Source: Clostridia bacterium
Lineage (GTDB): Bacteria; Bacillota; Clostridia; UBA1381
Length of the DNA: 61,697 nucleotides
Assembly: GCA_017935675.1 (NCBI GenBank)
Contig: JAGBHE010000006.1
Location: forward strand, 1 to 61,697
Reading direction: 5' to 3'
Shown: one piece after another, positions 26,181-34,920 of the stretch
Position numbering within the stretch: the first letter of the stretch is position 1
Layout of the letters: each line of letters opens with the position of its first letter
The notes under the pieces: generated by a model
Database searches by the model: none
What the model was told of the DNA's origin: nothing
The model's input: only the letters and a program-made list of their open reading frames with translations
Program-made: the position numbers and the translations under genes

Positions 26181-26209
26181 TGGACATTTATTAATCTATG
26201 TGATATAAT
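26181..26209 (+). promoter_or_regulatory. Promoter of the ara-linked regulator gene
   Basis: -35 TGGACA (26181-26186), 17-base spacer, -10 TATAAT (26204-26209). The divergent araA promoter must lie in the same 160-base gap, but I could not define it firmly. Confidence 0.75.
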
Positions 26210-26261
26210 ATTAAAAAACATGAAAATGCAGAATTTTATTAATATATCACGAGGTGAGAAA

Positions 26262-27122
26262 ATGAAACCTATGTTTGAAACAAGAGAGCTCCGGGACACA
26301 GCCCATGTTTATGCCTGTACATACAAAAACCTTCATAACCTTCCGCATTGGCATATAGAGCATGAGCTTATTTATGTTAACAGCGGCAGAATTAAGCTGA
26401 CGGTAAACAACAATTCCTTTATTATGACGGAAGGTATGTGTGCTTTTGTAAAAAGCGAGGAAACACATTATATCAAAGCTGATGCCGAAAGTATAACAAA
26501 AATAATTAAAATGGACCGGGATTATGTAAACAACATAATAGGTCAAAAAAGTCTTACCTGTCCCGTTCTTGAAAAAAAGTATCATGTTGACAAAATTTTT
26601 GACGAAATATTTAACGAGCTTAAGGATAAAAGAGAATACTCGAATATTATCGCCGACAGCATTATGATAAGGCTTACTGCTGATATTTTCCGTAACGAAA
26701 AATATCATATCCATGAAAACACACTAAAAATAAATCCAAAATACAAAGAGCTTCTGGACTTGATTTCAAAAAACTATATGTACCTGACCTTTGAGGATGC
26801 TGCAAAATTCGTGAACCTGAGCCGAGGATATTTCTCGAAATATTTCCATCAGATTTCAGGCATGACCTTCACTCATTATCTCAACACCATAAGAGTAGGT
26901 GCCGCAGTCGAAAAGCTTTCCGAAGGAAAAATGAGTATAACCGAAGTATCAATTTCATGCGGATTCGGCACTATACGAAACTTTAACAGAATTTTCAAAG
27001 AGCTTACGGGCTATACCCCGAAACAGCTGCCCTCCGATTATGTTTTTATCAAAAATTATAAAGATGCTTCCGAAAAGAGCTTTAACCCCACTCTGAACTG
27101 TACGGAAATTTTAAGCCCATGA
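26262..27122 (+). CDS. AraC-family regulator, probably of the ara operon
   Basis: A 286-residue protein. The N-terminal cupin contains NLPHWHIEHELIYVNSG (about 20-45) and KSEETHYI. The C-terminal helix-turn-helix pair includes EDAAKFVNLSRGYFSKYFH and ISCGFGTIRNFNRIFKELTG. I prefer the ATG at 26262 (AGGTGAG upstream) over an in-frame ATG 42 bases earlier lacking one. Divergent from araA, hence the likely regulator of araABD. It is a different subfamily from E. coli AraC. Confidence 0.88.
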   Translation: MKPMFETRELRDTAHVYACTYKNLHNLPHWHIEHELIYVNSGRIKLTVNNNSFIMTEGMCAFVKSEETHYIKADAESITKIIKMDRDYVNNIIGQKSLTCPVLEKKYHVDKIFDEIFNELKDKREYSNIIADSIMIRLTADIFRNEKYHIHENTLKINPKYKELLDLISKNYMYLTFEDAAKFVNLSRGYFSKYFHQISGMTFTHYLNTIRVGAAVEKLSEGKMSITEVSISCGFGTIRNFNRIFKELTGYTPKQLPSDYVFIKNYKDASEKSFNPTLNCTEILSP

Positions 27123-27167
27123 GATATTATTGCCCCGGGAGCTTTAAAACAAGATTATCCTGACTGC

Positions 27168-27196
27168 TTGACATTGTTCGTCAGGCAGTATATAAT
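27168..27196 (+). promoter_or_regulatory. Consensus promoter of the RR-HK operon
   Basis: TTGACA (27168-27173), 17-base spacer, TATAAT (27191-27196). An inverted repeat CCTGAC (27159-27164)/GTCAGG (27180-27185) overlaps the -35 and spacer and may be a regulator site. Confidence 0.85.
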
Positions 27197-27240
27197 GGTA
27201 CTTAATTATATGACGATTAATCACGCAAAGGAGGACGCAG

Positions 27241-27891
27241 ATGAAAATACTGATTGTTGAAGATGACAGAACACTGAATAACGGAATTGCATTATCACTA
27301 AACAGCGATGACATTTTGCAGGCATTTTGTATAGAAGAAGCCGAAAAGCTGCTTGACAGCAGCATAAACTTAATCATTCTTGACATAAATTTACCCGACG
27401 GAAGCGGTCTTGATTTTTGCCGCAAAATACGGGAAACAAGTAAGATACCTATTATATTTCTGACTGCAAACGATATGGAAATAGACATTGTAACAGGTCT
27501 TGAAACAGGCGCAGACGATTATATAACAAAGCCCTTTTCGCTTGCGGTTTTGCGAGCAAGAGTGAACGCGGTTTCACGGCGCAGGCATAATGACGGCAAT
27601 GTTTTTCGCTTGGGTAAATATGAATTTGATTTCGATAACATGAAATTTCTTGCCGGCAATACACCCGTTGAGCTTAGCAAGACAGAGCAGCGTCTTTTAA
27701 AAATTTTTGTCCAAAATCAGGGACGTACCCTATCCCGTGAAATGCTCATTGACCGCGTCTGGTCAGACGGCGCGGAATTTGTTGAGGAAAACGCGTTGTC
27801 CGTAACAGTTAAAAGACTTCGTCAAAAATTAGCCGGTGTGCCTATAAAATCGGTTTACGGAATAGGCTATGTCTGGGAGAAAGAAAAATGA
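27241..27891 (+). CDS. OmpR-family response regulator (Bce-like)
   Basis: A 216-residue regulator: receiver with VEDDRTL, Asp48 (IILDINLPDGSG) and KPF motif, then a winged helix with VELSKTEQRLLKIF, EMLIDRVWSDG and the GIGYVW end. Translationally coupled to the kinase by an ATGA overlap. Together with the following ABC genes it fits the Bce/Vir-type modules that respond to antimicrobial peptides. Direct repeats AGAAAGATTT ahead of the ABC operon are a candidate binding site. Confidence 0.92.
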   Translation: MKILIVEDDRTLNNGIALSLNSDDILQAFCIEEAEKLLDSSINLIILDINLPDGSGLDFCRKIRETSKIPIIFLTANDMEIDIVTGLETGADDYITKPFSLAVLRARVNAVSRRRHNDGNVFRLGKYEFDFDNMKFLAGNTPVELSKTEQRLLKIFVQNQGRTLSREMLIDRVWSDGAEFVEENALSVTVKRLRQKLAGVPIKSVYGIGYVWEKEK

Positions 27892-28799
27892 TAATTTTTT
27901 TGTTAGTAGTCATAATTGTTCTGATCGCGTTAACATGCGCAGTCTATCTGAAAACATCAAAAGTCTTAAAGGATATTGATAAAATGCTTGACAGCGCGAT
28001 AAATAATACTTTTTCCGAAAGCGGGTTTACAGAAACAAGGCTATCTAAATTAGAGTCAAAGATGTATCGGTATTTAATGTCGGGAAGCACTGCTTTAAAA
28101 CAAATAAATTCCGAAAAGGACGGCATAAAAACCTTAATTGCCGATATATCTCATCAAACAAAAACACCCATATCAAATATTTTATTGTATTCGCAGCTTC
28201 TTAAAGAAATACCGGATTTGGCTGACAATGAAAAAGAGATAGTGTCTCAGATAGAAAATCAGACAGAGAAACTAAGCTTTTTGATTTCGTCACTGATAAA
28301 GACCTCCCGCTTGGAAAACGGCATTATAAATGTTGTCCCGAAAGAAAACAGTGTGAAAAAACTGATTGAGTGTATTGACTATGAAAATGCCGCATCAGCA
28401 AAAGGAGTCAGCTACAGTATAGAACTGACATCTGATATTACGGCTGTTTTTGATTTTAAGTGGACCCTTGAAGCAATATCCAATATCGTTGATAATGCGA
28501 TAAAATATACGCCCTCCGGAGGCGCGGTTACATTAAGCGCAAATGAATATGAAATGTTTGTGTGCATAAATATAACAGATACAGGCATCGGTATTTCGGA
28601 GGAAGAAACCGCGAAAATATTTACTCGCTTTTATCGTTCAAAAGAAGTAAGCAATGAAAGGGGCGTTGGTATCGGCTTGTATCTTGCAAGGGAAATATTA
28701 ACCAAAGAGGGCGGATATATAAAGGTATCCTCCGAGAAAGAAAAAGGCTCGTTATTTTCAGTATTTTTGCCAAAAGCTTTAAATCTTTCAAAACTGTAA
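27888..28799 (+). CDS. Small sensor histidine kinase of the intramembrane-sensing type
   Basis: A 303-residue kinase with one clear N-terminal membrane helix (about 1-20) and essentially no extracellular domain. His89 lies in ADISHQTKTPISNILLY, and HATPase boxes are IVDNAIKYTP, DTGIGI and GVGIGLYL. Such kinases usually receive their signal through the partner ABC permease rather than directly. The ABC genes begin 81 bases downstream. Confidence 0.9.
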   Translation: MIIFLLVVIIVLIALTCAVYLKTSKVLKDIDKMLDSAINNTFSESGFTETRLSKLESKMYRYLMSGSTALKQINSEKDGIKTLIADISHQTKTPISNILLYSQLLKEIPDLADNEKEIVSQIENQTEKLSFLISSLIKTSRLENGIINVVPKENSVKKLIECIDYENAASAKGVSYSIELTSDITAVFDFKWTLEAISNIVDNAIKYTPSGGAVTLSANEYEMFVCINITDTGIGISEEETAKIFTRFYRSKEVSNERGVGIGLYLAREILTKEGGYIKVSSEKEKGSLFSVFLPKALNLSKL

Positions 28800-28805
28800 G
28801 ATTTC

Positions 28806-28858
28806 AGAAAGATTTGAGAAAGATTTATGTTTTACAATAGTATATGTAAAGCTACATT
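28806..28858 (+). promoter_or_regulatory. Promoter with direct repeats ahead of the ABC genes
   Basis: Two tandem AGAAAGATTT(G/A) units with 11-base periodicity (28806-28827) sit just before -35 TTTACA (28831-28836); 16-base spacer; weak -10 TACATT (28853-28858). Direct repeats abutting -35 are the usual layout for an OmpR-type activator with a poor -10. TTTTACAA/TTGTAAAA also form an inverted repeat here. Confidence 0.7.
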
Positions 28859-28880
28859 GTTGTAAAACGGAGGAATTATT

Positions 28881-29558
28881 ATGGAAATTTTGAAAACAAC
28901 GAATTTGAAAAAATATTACGGCAGCGGCGACACTGTCGTCAAAGCCCTTGACGGAGTTGATTTATCCGTGTCGGACGGTGAGTTTGCGGCAATTGTCGGG
29001 ACATCGGGAAGCGGCAAATCAACGCTTCTGCACATGCTAGGCGGGCTTGACAGACCGACAAGCGGCAGTGTTACCGTAGAGGGCAAAAGCATATTTTCAT
29101 TAAAGGACGATGCTCTGACGATTTTCCGCCGGCGTAAAATAGGCTTTATATTTCAGAGTTATAACCTTGTTCCCGTACTTAATGTATATGAAAACATCGT
29201 GTTGCCGATTGAGCTTGACGGAAATAAAATTGATAAAAAGCATATTGACAGCATCGTTAAAACGCTTGGACTTGCCGAAAAGGTAAATAATCTGCCAAAT
29301 CAGCTTTCCGGCGGACAGCAGCAACGGGTTGCGATTGCCCGCGCTCTTGCGTCAAAGCCTGCGATTATCCTTGCAGATGAGCCAACAGGCAACCTTGACA
29401 GCAAAACGAGCCTTGACGTCATGGGACTTTTAAAGGTAACAAGCGAAAGATTTTCACAGACCATTGTTATGATTACTCACAATGAAGAAATTGCACAAAT
29501 GGCAGACCGCATCATCAGAATAGAGGACGGAAAGATAGTAGGTGGTAACAATGCTTAA
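28881..29558 (+). CDS. ABC transporter ATP-binding protein
   Basis: A 225-residue MacB/BceA-type ATPase: Walker [10 protein letters not shown] (40-48), Q-loop [10 protein letters not shown], signature [15 protein letters not shown], Walker [12 protein letters not shown] and switch His in MITHNEE. ATG with CGGAGG. It overlaps the permease start by 8 bases. Confidence 0.95.
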   Translation: MEILKTTNLKKYYGSGDTVVKALDGVDLSVSDGEFAAIVGTSGSGKSTLLHMLGGLDRPTSGSVTVEGKSIFSLKDDALTIFRRRKIGFIFQSYNLVPVLNVYENIVLPIELDGNKIDKKHIDSIVKTLGLAEKVNNLPNQLSGGQQQRVAIARALASKPAIILADEPTGNLDSKTSLDVMGLLKVTSERFSQTIVMITHNEEIAQMADRIIRIEDGKIVGGNNA

Positions 29559-32109
29559 AGTGAACAGTAAAAAAGCAATCCGCCGCCTTTCACGCCGCAG
29601 TTTTAAGGCAAATGTTTCGAGAAACATAATAGCCGCAGCAGCTATCGCACTTACGGCTATTCTTTTCACCGCGCTTTTTACGGTCGGCAGCGGAATGGTT
29701 GAGAATATTCAAAAGCAAACAATGCGCCAGGCCGGCGGCGATGGCATGCTGTTTTTTAAATACATCACCGATGAGGAATACAACAGCATAAAAGACCATA
29801 AACTGATTGATAAAATATCTTATAACAGAATTATATGCGACAGCGTGGAGAGCGATGCGCTCCTGAAGCGTCACGCTGAAATTTATTATATGAACGACGT
29901 CGGCATGGAGCTTGGTTTTTGCGTACCCACGCACGGACATAAGCCCGAAAAGGAAAACGAAATAATAATGGACACAAGGGCGATGAAAATGCTGGGGCTT
30001 CCCGAAGAGGTCGGCGCGCCTGTTACATTTAAGCTGAAAATCCATAACGGTGAAATTGTCGAGCGCGATTTTGTGCTGTCAGGCTGGTGGGAGGCTGACC
30101 CAACCTTTGATATGGCGTCGATTATGGTTGTTTCAAGGGCATATATTGACGCTCATATTGACGAGCTTTATAACAGCTATTATGAAAATTATGAAATGAC
30201 AGGTGTTATTAACAGTTATGTTATGTGCAAAAATTCCTTTGGGCTTGAAAACAAACTGAAGCGCATAATTACGGAAAGCGGCTATTCAACAGACGAAAAC
30301 GCGTCGAATTACATTGCCTCAAATGTAAACTGGTCGTATATATCGAGCAACTTTGACCTTGACTTGCCGACTGCTGCGGGAGCGCTGGCGGCCATTGCGC
30401 TTATCATATTTACAGGTTATCTGATAATATATAATATTTTCCAGATTTCTGTTATTAAGGATATTCGTTTTTACGGGCTGCTTAAAACTATCGGAACAAC
30501 GTGCAGGCAGATTAAAAGGCTTATTCGCCGTCAGGCGCTTGTTCTTTCGTGTATCGGTATTCCGATAGGACTTATTGCCGGATATTTTATAGGTACGGCA
30601 ATTGTACCGCTTATAATGAATAACAGCACCTACGCAGGCGCGGACTTTACCACAAGCGCGAACCCGGTTATATTTATCGGAAGTACGGTTTTTGCACTTA
30701 TAACCGTTGCTGTAAGCACCGCACAGCCGGGACGCATTGCGGCGGGCGTATCGCCTGTCGAGGCGGTAAGATACACAGATAACACAAGCACTAAAAAGAA
30801 AAACAGAAAATCGCGCGGCGGCGCGAAAATCGGCGGTATGGCGGCGGCAAACTTGGGGCGTAATAAAAAACGAACCGCGCTTGTTATAATTTCAATGGCT
30901 CTGTCCCTTGTCCTGTTCAACACAATTTATACGCTGAGCATTGGATTTGATATGGATAAATATTTATCAACCTTTGTTGAAACAGATTATTTTGTTTCGC
31001 ATGCAAACCTGATAAATTACACATACAACGGTGAGGACGATACGGTAACTGACAGCATAATTTCAGCGATTGAAGCTCAAAACGGCTTTAAAGAAGGCGG
31101 ACGGTTTTATGCAAATATTCGCGGTGCGGAAGCCTTTAGAGTAAAAGATAAAGGAAATGAAACTCAATGGCTGTCCGAGAGTAAAGACAACGACGGAAAC
31201 TTTTTATGCGCGGTCTACGGGTTGGACGATTTCCCGTTAAATAATTTGCAGGTCTTAGAGGGTGAAATTGATTATGAAAAGCTGAAATCAGGCGAATATA
31301 TTTTAGAGGGCGTTTATACAGACGATAATCACAATCCTGTTTGGGAAACCTCGCATTATGATATCGGGGAAACAGTAACGCTTTGCAATTACAAAGGCAT
31401 CGGTGAGAATGCGGGCGACAATGAATATACCGAATACCGGTATAAGGTTATGGCAAAGGTTGCGGTAAACACTTACACAAATTCCTGCCGCTCATATTTC
31501 GGTCATTCTTATTATCTGCCTGCCGATATTTATAAAACAATGGTCACATATCCCGGCGTTATGAGCTATGTGTATAATGTTGAGGACGGCGCGGAAGCAT
31601 CGGCAGACGCGTTTTTAAAGAATTATACCGAAAATACAGAGCCTGTTATGGCGTACTCGTCAAAGGCGACAAAGGCGAAAGAATTTGAGGGACTCAGGAA
31701 TACCGTAATTATAGTCGGAGGAGTGCTGAGCCTTATCATAGGATTTATAGGAGTATTGAATTTCATCAATTCAATACTTACAAGTATATTGACAAGAAGG
31801 CGTGAATTTGCAATGCTGCAATCAATCGGAATGACATCAAAACAGCTTTTAAGAATGTTGATAACAGAAGGACTTATCTATACTGCAAGCGCGGGAGCGG
31901 CGTCTGTTGTGCTGGGCATTGGGGTATCAACATTGTTGGCAAACACAATCGCTGACAGTCTGTGGTTCTTCACATACCGGTTTACATTGCTGCCGCTGAC
32001 GGTAACAATTCCGATTTTGCTTGTAATCGGAATATTGCTTCCGATACCTGTGCTGAAATCGGTTGAGACTCAAAGCATAGTTGACAGGCTAAGAGAAACA
32101 GAAATGTAA
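29551..32109 (+). CDS. FtsX-family ABC permease
   Basis: An 852-residue permease. N-terminal helix (about 27-48) precedes a large extracellular domain (about 50-270); three helices follow (about 275-400) with a first FtsX domain (IRFYGLLKTIGTTCRQIKRL). Then a second helix/extracellular domain unit leads to a C-terminal FtsX domain with RRREFAMLQSIGMTSKQLL. Two FtsX domains fit the type that pairs with small kinases. The start is the ATG at 29551 after AGGTGG; an in-frame GTG 9 bases earlier would overlap that site. Substrate unknown, plausibly a peptide antibiotic. Confidence 0.92.
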   Translation: MLKVNSKKAIRRLSRRSFKANVSRNIIAAAAIALTAILFTALFTVGSGMVENIQKQTMRQAGGDGMLFFKYITDEEYNSIKDHKLIDKISYNRIICDSVESDALLKRHAEIYYMNDVGMELGFCVPTHGHKPEKENEIIMDTRAMKMLGLPEEVGAPVTFKLKIHNGEIVERDFVLSGWWEADPTFDMASIMVVSRAYIDAHIDELYNSYYENYEMTGVINSYVMCKNSFGLENKLKRIITESGYSTDENASNYIASNVNWSYISSNFDLDLPTAAGALAAIALIIFTGYLIIYNIFQISVIKDIRFYGLLKTIGTTCRQIKRLIRRQALVLSCIGIPIGLIAGYFIGTAIVPLIMNNSTYAGADFTTSANPVIFIGSTVFALITVAVSTAQPGRIAAGVSPVEAVRYTDNTSTKKKNRKSRGGAKIGGMAAANLGRNKKRTALVIISMALSLVLFNTIYTLSIGFDMDKYLSTFVETDYFVSHANLINYTYNGEDDTVTDSIISAIEAQNGFKEGGRFYANIRGAEAFRVKDKGNETQWLSESKDNDGNFLCAVYGLDDFPLNNLQVLEGEIDYEKLKSGEYILEGVYTDDNHNPVWETSHYDIGETVTLCNYKGIGENAGDNEYTEYRYKVMAKVAVNTYTNSCRSYFGHSYYLPADIYKTMVTYPGVMSYVYNVEDGAEASADAFLKNYTENTEPVMAYSSKATKAKEFEGLRNTVIIVGGVLSLIIGFIGVLNFINSILTSILTRRREFAMLQSIGMTSKQLLRMLITEGLIYTASAGAASVVLGIGVSTLLANTIADSLWFFTYRFTLLPLTVTIPILLVIGILLPIPVLKSVETQSIVDRLRETEM

Positions 32110-32127
32110 CAGCGTACAAAAATCCTT

Positions 32128-32246
32128 TATAACTAAAAGTAAGATGTCCCCCGGCTTCTTCGGCGGCGGGTTCCACTTACCTTTTTCAGTGGGAGTTACA
32201 ATCTCCCACTGAAACGTTGAATGACGGGGCAAAGCCCCTTATTGAA
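32128..32246 (-). repeat. Family A three-hairpin repeat, copy 3 (inverted)
   Basis: The reverse orientation of copy 1 (TATAACTAAAAG...CTTATTGAA) with all three hairpins conserved by paired changes. It starts 19 bases after the permease stop and, with a featureless AT-rich stretch to 32339, fills the gap before the SLH promoter. Confidence 0.9.
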
Positions 32247-32339
32247 GAAAATTTTGGAACAGGCATGAAATTTTAAAATATATGCTGAATAAATTGTGAA
32301 AAAATTTTGAAAAAAAAATGAAAAATATCACAAAATATC

Positions 32340-32367
32340 TTGACAAAGCATATAATTGTGATATAAT
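32340..32367 (+). promoter_or_regulatory. Promoter of the first SLH protein gene
   Basis: TTGACA (32340-32345), 16-base spacer, TATAAT (32362-32367), giving a leader of about 50 bases. Confidence 0.87.
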
Positions 32368-32423
32368 AATAGCATGTATGGGAAAAAGTTTTTCCCCGAA
32401 TATTTACATAAGGAGGACTTTTA

Positions 32424-33641
32424 ATGAAGCGATTTGCAACAATTTTGTTGTCAATTTGTATGAGCATACCGGCATTTGCGTCAGTAGCCAGTGCAGCACC
32501 AACGACTGATCCGGTGCAGTTCTTTGTACAAATTGAAGGCAAAAACATGGATAAGGATGGACATATCTCGTCACAGGAGACCAAGTACTTTACCGATGCG
32601 GGTTTTAAAACAACGCGTGTTGAGGGTGCTACAGCTACTACCTTCGAAAAAGATGCCACATCAGAAGAATGGCTGCAATATGCAGAGGCTGTACCAAATG
32701 ATGATGATGTTTTTGATAAGGTAAAGAATGACTTTGTCGGAAAGGCATTTATCAAAGCATTTGACGGTAATGTTGTTTCCTGGAAGAGTCTTAATGGTGA
32801 GAACTACAGAATGTACTGGTATGTTTTCAAGAATGAGGTTGACGGCTGGCATATAGACGGTGTTATCGTTGATAAAAGAACCGAGGAACAAATCGGTATA
32901 GTAGTTCCGGAGGACCCGAGTGATATACCGCCTGAGGCTGACGAGGACCCGGATAAGCCGGTTGTTCCGGAGAATCCCGAATACAACATTCCGGATGAGC
33001 TTGAAAACAATTATGCATACATCTTCGGCAGATCCGATACATTAATGCAGGCTGAGGACGGCATGCACCGCGGAGAGGTTGCGGCAGTTCTGCACAGACT
33101 GCTGAAGCAAAATAACAAGCTCGGCGGCTTTGCATATGATGTTGATGCTGCTCCGAAGTTCAAGGACGTTGAAGGAAGATGGGACAGAAGTGCACTCGAA
33201 TATATGGAATATCTTGGTCTGTACGAAAAAGATACAATTATCCGTCCGGATCAGAATATCACACGCGGCGAGGCTTTCAAGATGATGGCAGTTGCCCTTG
33301 GCTTCACAAAGGATACAACCTTGAGCGCTGAACAGTATGCAGCAATACTTGTTGACGCAGGTTATATTCAGGGTGATGACAACGGAAATCTGATGCTTGA
33401 TGAAATAATTCAAAGATGTCAGGTATGTAAGATTTATAACAAGCTTGTAAACCGTACAGGCAAGCTTCTTAAAACAGCTGACGGTGAGGAAGTAACACCG
33501 GAAACTTATGGTTTTATTGATATTGATGAAAGTGCATGGTATTACAAAGACGTGCTTCTCGGCACAAGCGCATTTGACGGCGACTATGTAAGCCTTGAGC
33601 TGCGCGGTATAAGAAATGCCCTTGATGATTATGTTGAATAA
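32424..33641 (+). CDS. Secreted SLH-domain protein 1
   Basis: A 405-residue exported protein. Signal peptide 1 to about 25 (ASVASA-AP). The N-terminal domain (about 28-155) carries FFVQIEGKNMDKDG and a YWYVFKNEVDGWHIDGVIV strand; function unknown. A Pro/Glu/Asp-rich linker (about 160-190) leads to three degenerate S-layer-homology repeats (about 195-360; HRGEVAAVLHRLL, ITRGEAFKMMAVALG). The end, YKDVLLGTSAF...RGIRNALDDY, is shared with SLH protein 2. SLH domains bind pyruvylated secondary wall polymer, so the protein is probably attached to the cell wall. ATG with AAGGAGG, strong own promoter and terminator. Confidence 0.88.
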   Translation: MKRFATILLSICMSIPAFASVASAAPTTDPVQFFVQIEGKNMDKDGHISSQETKYFTDAGFKTTRVEGATATTFEKDATSEEWLQYAEAVPNDDDVFDKVKNDFVGKAFIKAFDGNVVSWKSLNGENYRMYWYVFKNEVDGWHIDGVIVDKRTEEQIGIVVPEDPSDIPPEADEDPDKPVVPENPEYNIPDELENNYAYIFGRSDTLMQAEDGMHRGEVAAVLHRLLKQNNKLGGFAYDVDAAPKFKDVEGRWDRSALEYMEYLGLYEKDTIIRPDQNITRGEAFKMMAVALGFTKDTTLSAEQYAAILVDAGYIQGDDNGNLMLDEIIQRCQVCKIYNKLVNRTGKLLKTADGEEVTPETYGFIDIDESAWYYKDVLLGTSAFDGDYVSLELRGIRNALDDYVE

Positions 33642-33675
33642 TTTTTAAGTTTAATATTTCATTAAAAACAAAGAT

Positions 33676-33717
33676 ATGCCCGTTATACTCATAAGGAAGT
33701 GTGTAACGGGCATTTTC
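33676..33717 (+). terminator. Terminator of SLH gene 1
   Basis: ATGCCCGTTA (33676-33685) pairs with TAACGGGCAT (33704-33713), followed by TTTCT. Confidence 0.82.
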
Positions 33718-33754
33718 TATGTACAGCCGGCATGAATGGGGTATTGTATTGAAA

Positions 33755-33874
33755 TTCAATAAGGGGCAAAGCCCCGTCATTCAACGTTTCAGTGGGGGAT
33801 TGTACCCCCACCCCCAAAAAGTAAGTGGAACCCGCCGCCTATAGAGGCGGGGGGACATCTTGCTTTTAGTTATA
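33755..33874 (+). repeat. Family A repeat, copy 4
   Basis: TTCAATAAGG...CTTTTAGTTATA with the first and third hairpins intact. The right arm of the second hairpin is altered (CCCCCACCCCC instead of CCCCCACTGA). It ends 16 bases before the next start codon, so it forms the leader of that gene. Confidence 0.9.
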
Positions 33875-33890
33875 AACGAGGAGCAGAGAT

Positions 33891-34823
33891 ATGAAAAGAG
33901 GAATTTTTCGCATTATTGCCGGAATCATAATGATTTTATTGGAATTTTATTTAATCAATTTGCAAGATTATAACGAATATTACACTTCTTCATATATAGG
34001 ATTCATTATTGGAGTAACAGAAGGTATTATTTTGATGGCATTTGGCATTCGTGCCTATAACAAAGGGTTGCGTTCACGACTTATTCTCCACACCAAAGCC
34101 GGAAAACCTCATACAATTGTAAAATGGATTGTATTTGCTACAAGCACACTTCTTTTGGCGTATTATATATATGTGTGTTATTATGTACATTCGTTTTCCG
34201 GTTATATCATCTATATGATTTTTGCTACCTTGTCTTTTTCTTTATATTTGCTTTTATATTTATACAAGAAGCCATGTTGTCTATTCTCCGCAACTTTAAT
34301 TTTTATTGGATTGACATACTTGCATGAACAAATTTATAATAATTTATTTTTGCTGGATATGAAAAATGACGCTTTAATGATAATTTTCAACATAGTCCCA
34401 AGCGTGATTGCAGGCATCTTGTATATTATCATTGCCATTAAATTATACAAAGAAAACTTTTCGGTTAAAGTTATCAGAGTAATGGGCTGGATTGCATTTG
34501 CAATGGAATTTTCAAACAAAGTGTTATACAAAGTACTTATTATCAACATTTATCACTCTTATGGTTCGATTGATTTAACTGATTTGGTTGATTGGTTTGG
34601 TTTATTTGATTTTTTATTTATAATCGGATTGTTTTTATATATAAGTGTGTTTAAGATAAATACATTAAAAGGACAGGCAGTGAAAGAAACAGCGGATAAA
34701 ATCAGATTTTGCCGCAAATGCGGAAATCAATTGATTAATGATAGTAGGTTCTGCAATTGGTGTGGGACTGAAATTCAATACGTGGATTCCCACGCCATTC
34801 AAGAGGTCGACAAAGAACATTAA
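33891..34823 (+). CDS. Multi-pass membrane protein with C-terminal zinc ribbon
   Basis: A 310-residue protein with about seven to eight hydrophobic helices (starting about 5-25 and 33-55, last about 235-260) and a cytosolic tail carrying a zinc ribbon: FCRKCGNQL ... FCNWCGTEI, two CxxC knuckles (about 279-297). Many clostridial membrane proteins of unknown function share this tail. ATG with GAGGAG. Its promoter is not obvious because family A copy 4 fills the region directly upstream. Convergent with the polysaccharide operon. Confidence 0.75.
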   Translation: MKRGIFRIIAGIIMILLEFYLINLQDYNEYYTSSYIGFIIGVTEGIILMAFGIRAYNKGLRSRLILHTKAGKPHTIVKWIVFATSTLLLAYYIYVCYYVHSFSGYIIYMIFATLSFSLYLLLYLYKKPCCLFSATLIFIGLTYLHEQIYNNLFLLDMKNDALMIIFNIVPSVIAGILYIIIAIKLYKENFSVKVIRVMGWIAFAMEFSNKVLYKVLIINIYHSYGSIDLTDLVDWFGLFDFLFIIGLFLYISVFKINTLKGQAVKETADKIRFCRKCGNQLINDSRFCNWCGTEIQYVDSHAIQEVDKEH

Positions 34824-34856
34824 ACCACGAGGGTGTTGTATTTAGCGCAGACCGTC

Positions 34857-34897
34857 CATAGGCAGAAAGTCTATAAATTACAAACTTTCTGCCTATG
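34857..34897. terminator. Long perfect hairpin between convergent genes
   Basis: CATAGGCAGAAAGT (34857-34870) pairs perfectly with ACTTTCTGCCTATG (34884-34897), 14 bp, 13-base loop. No U-tract on either strand, so terminator function is tentative; its place between the zinc-ribbon gene and the flippase gene, both ending here, supports it. Confidence 0.55.
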
Positions 34898-34920
34898 AAC
34901 TACAAACAATACTTAACTTA

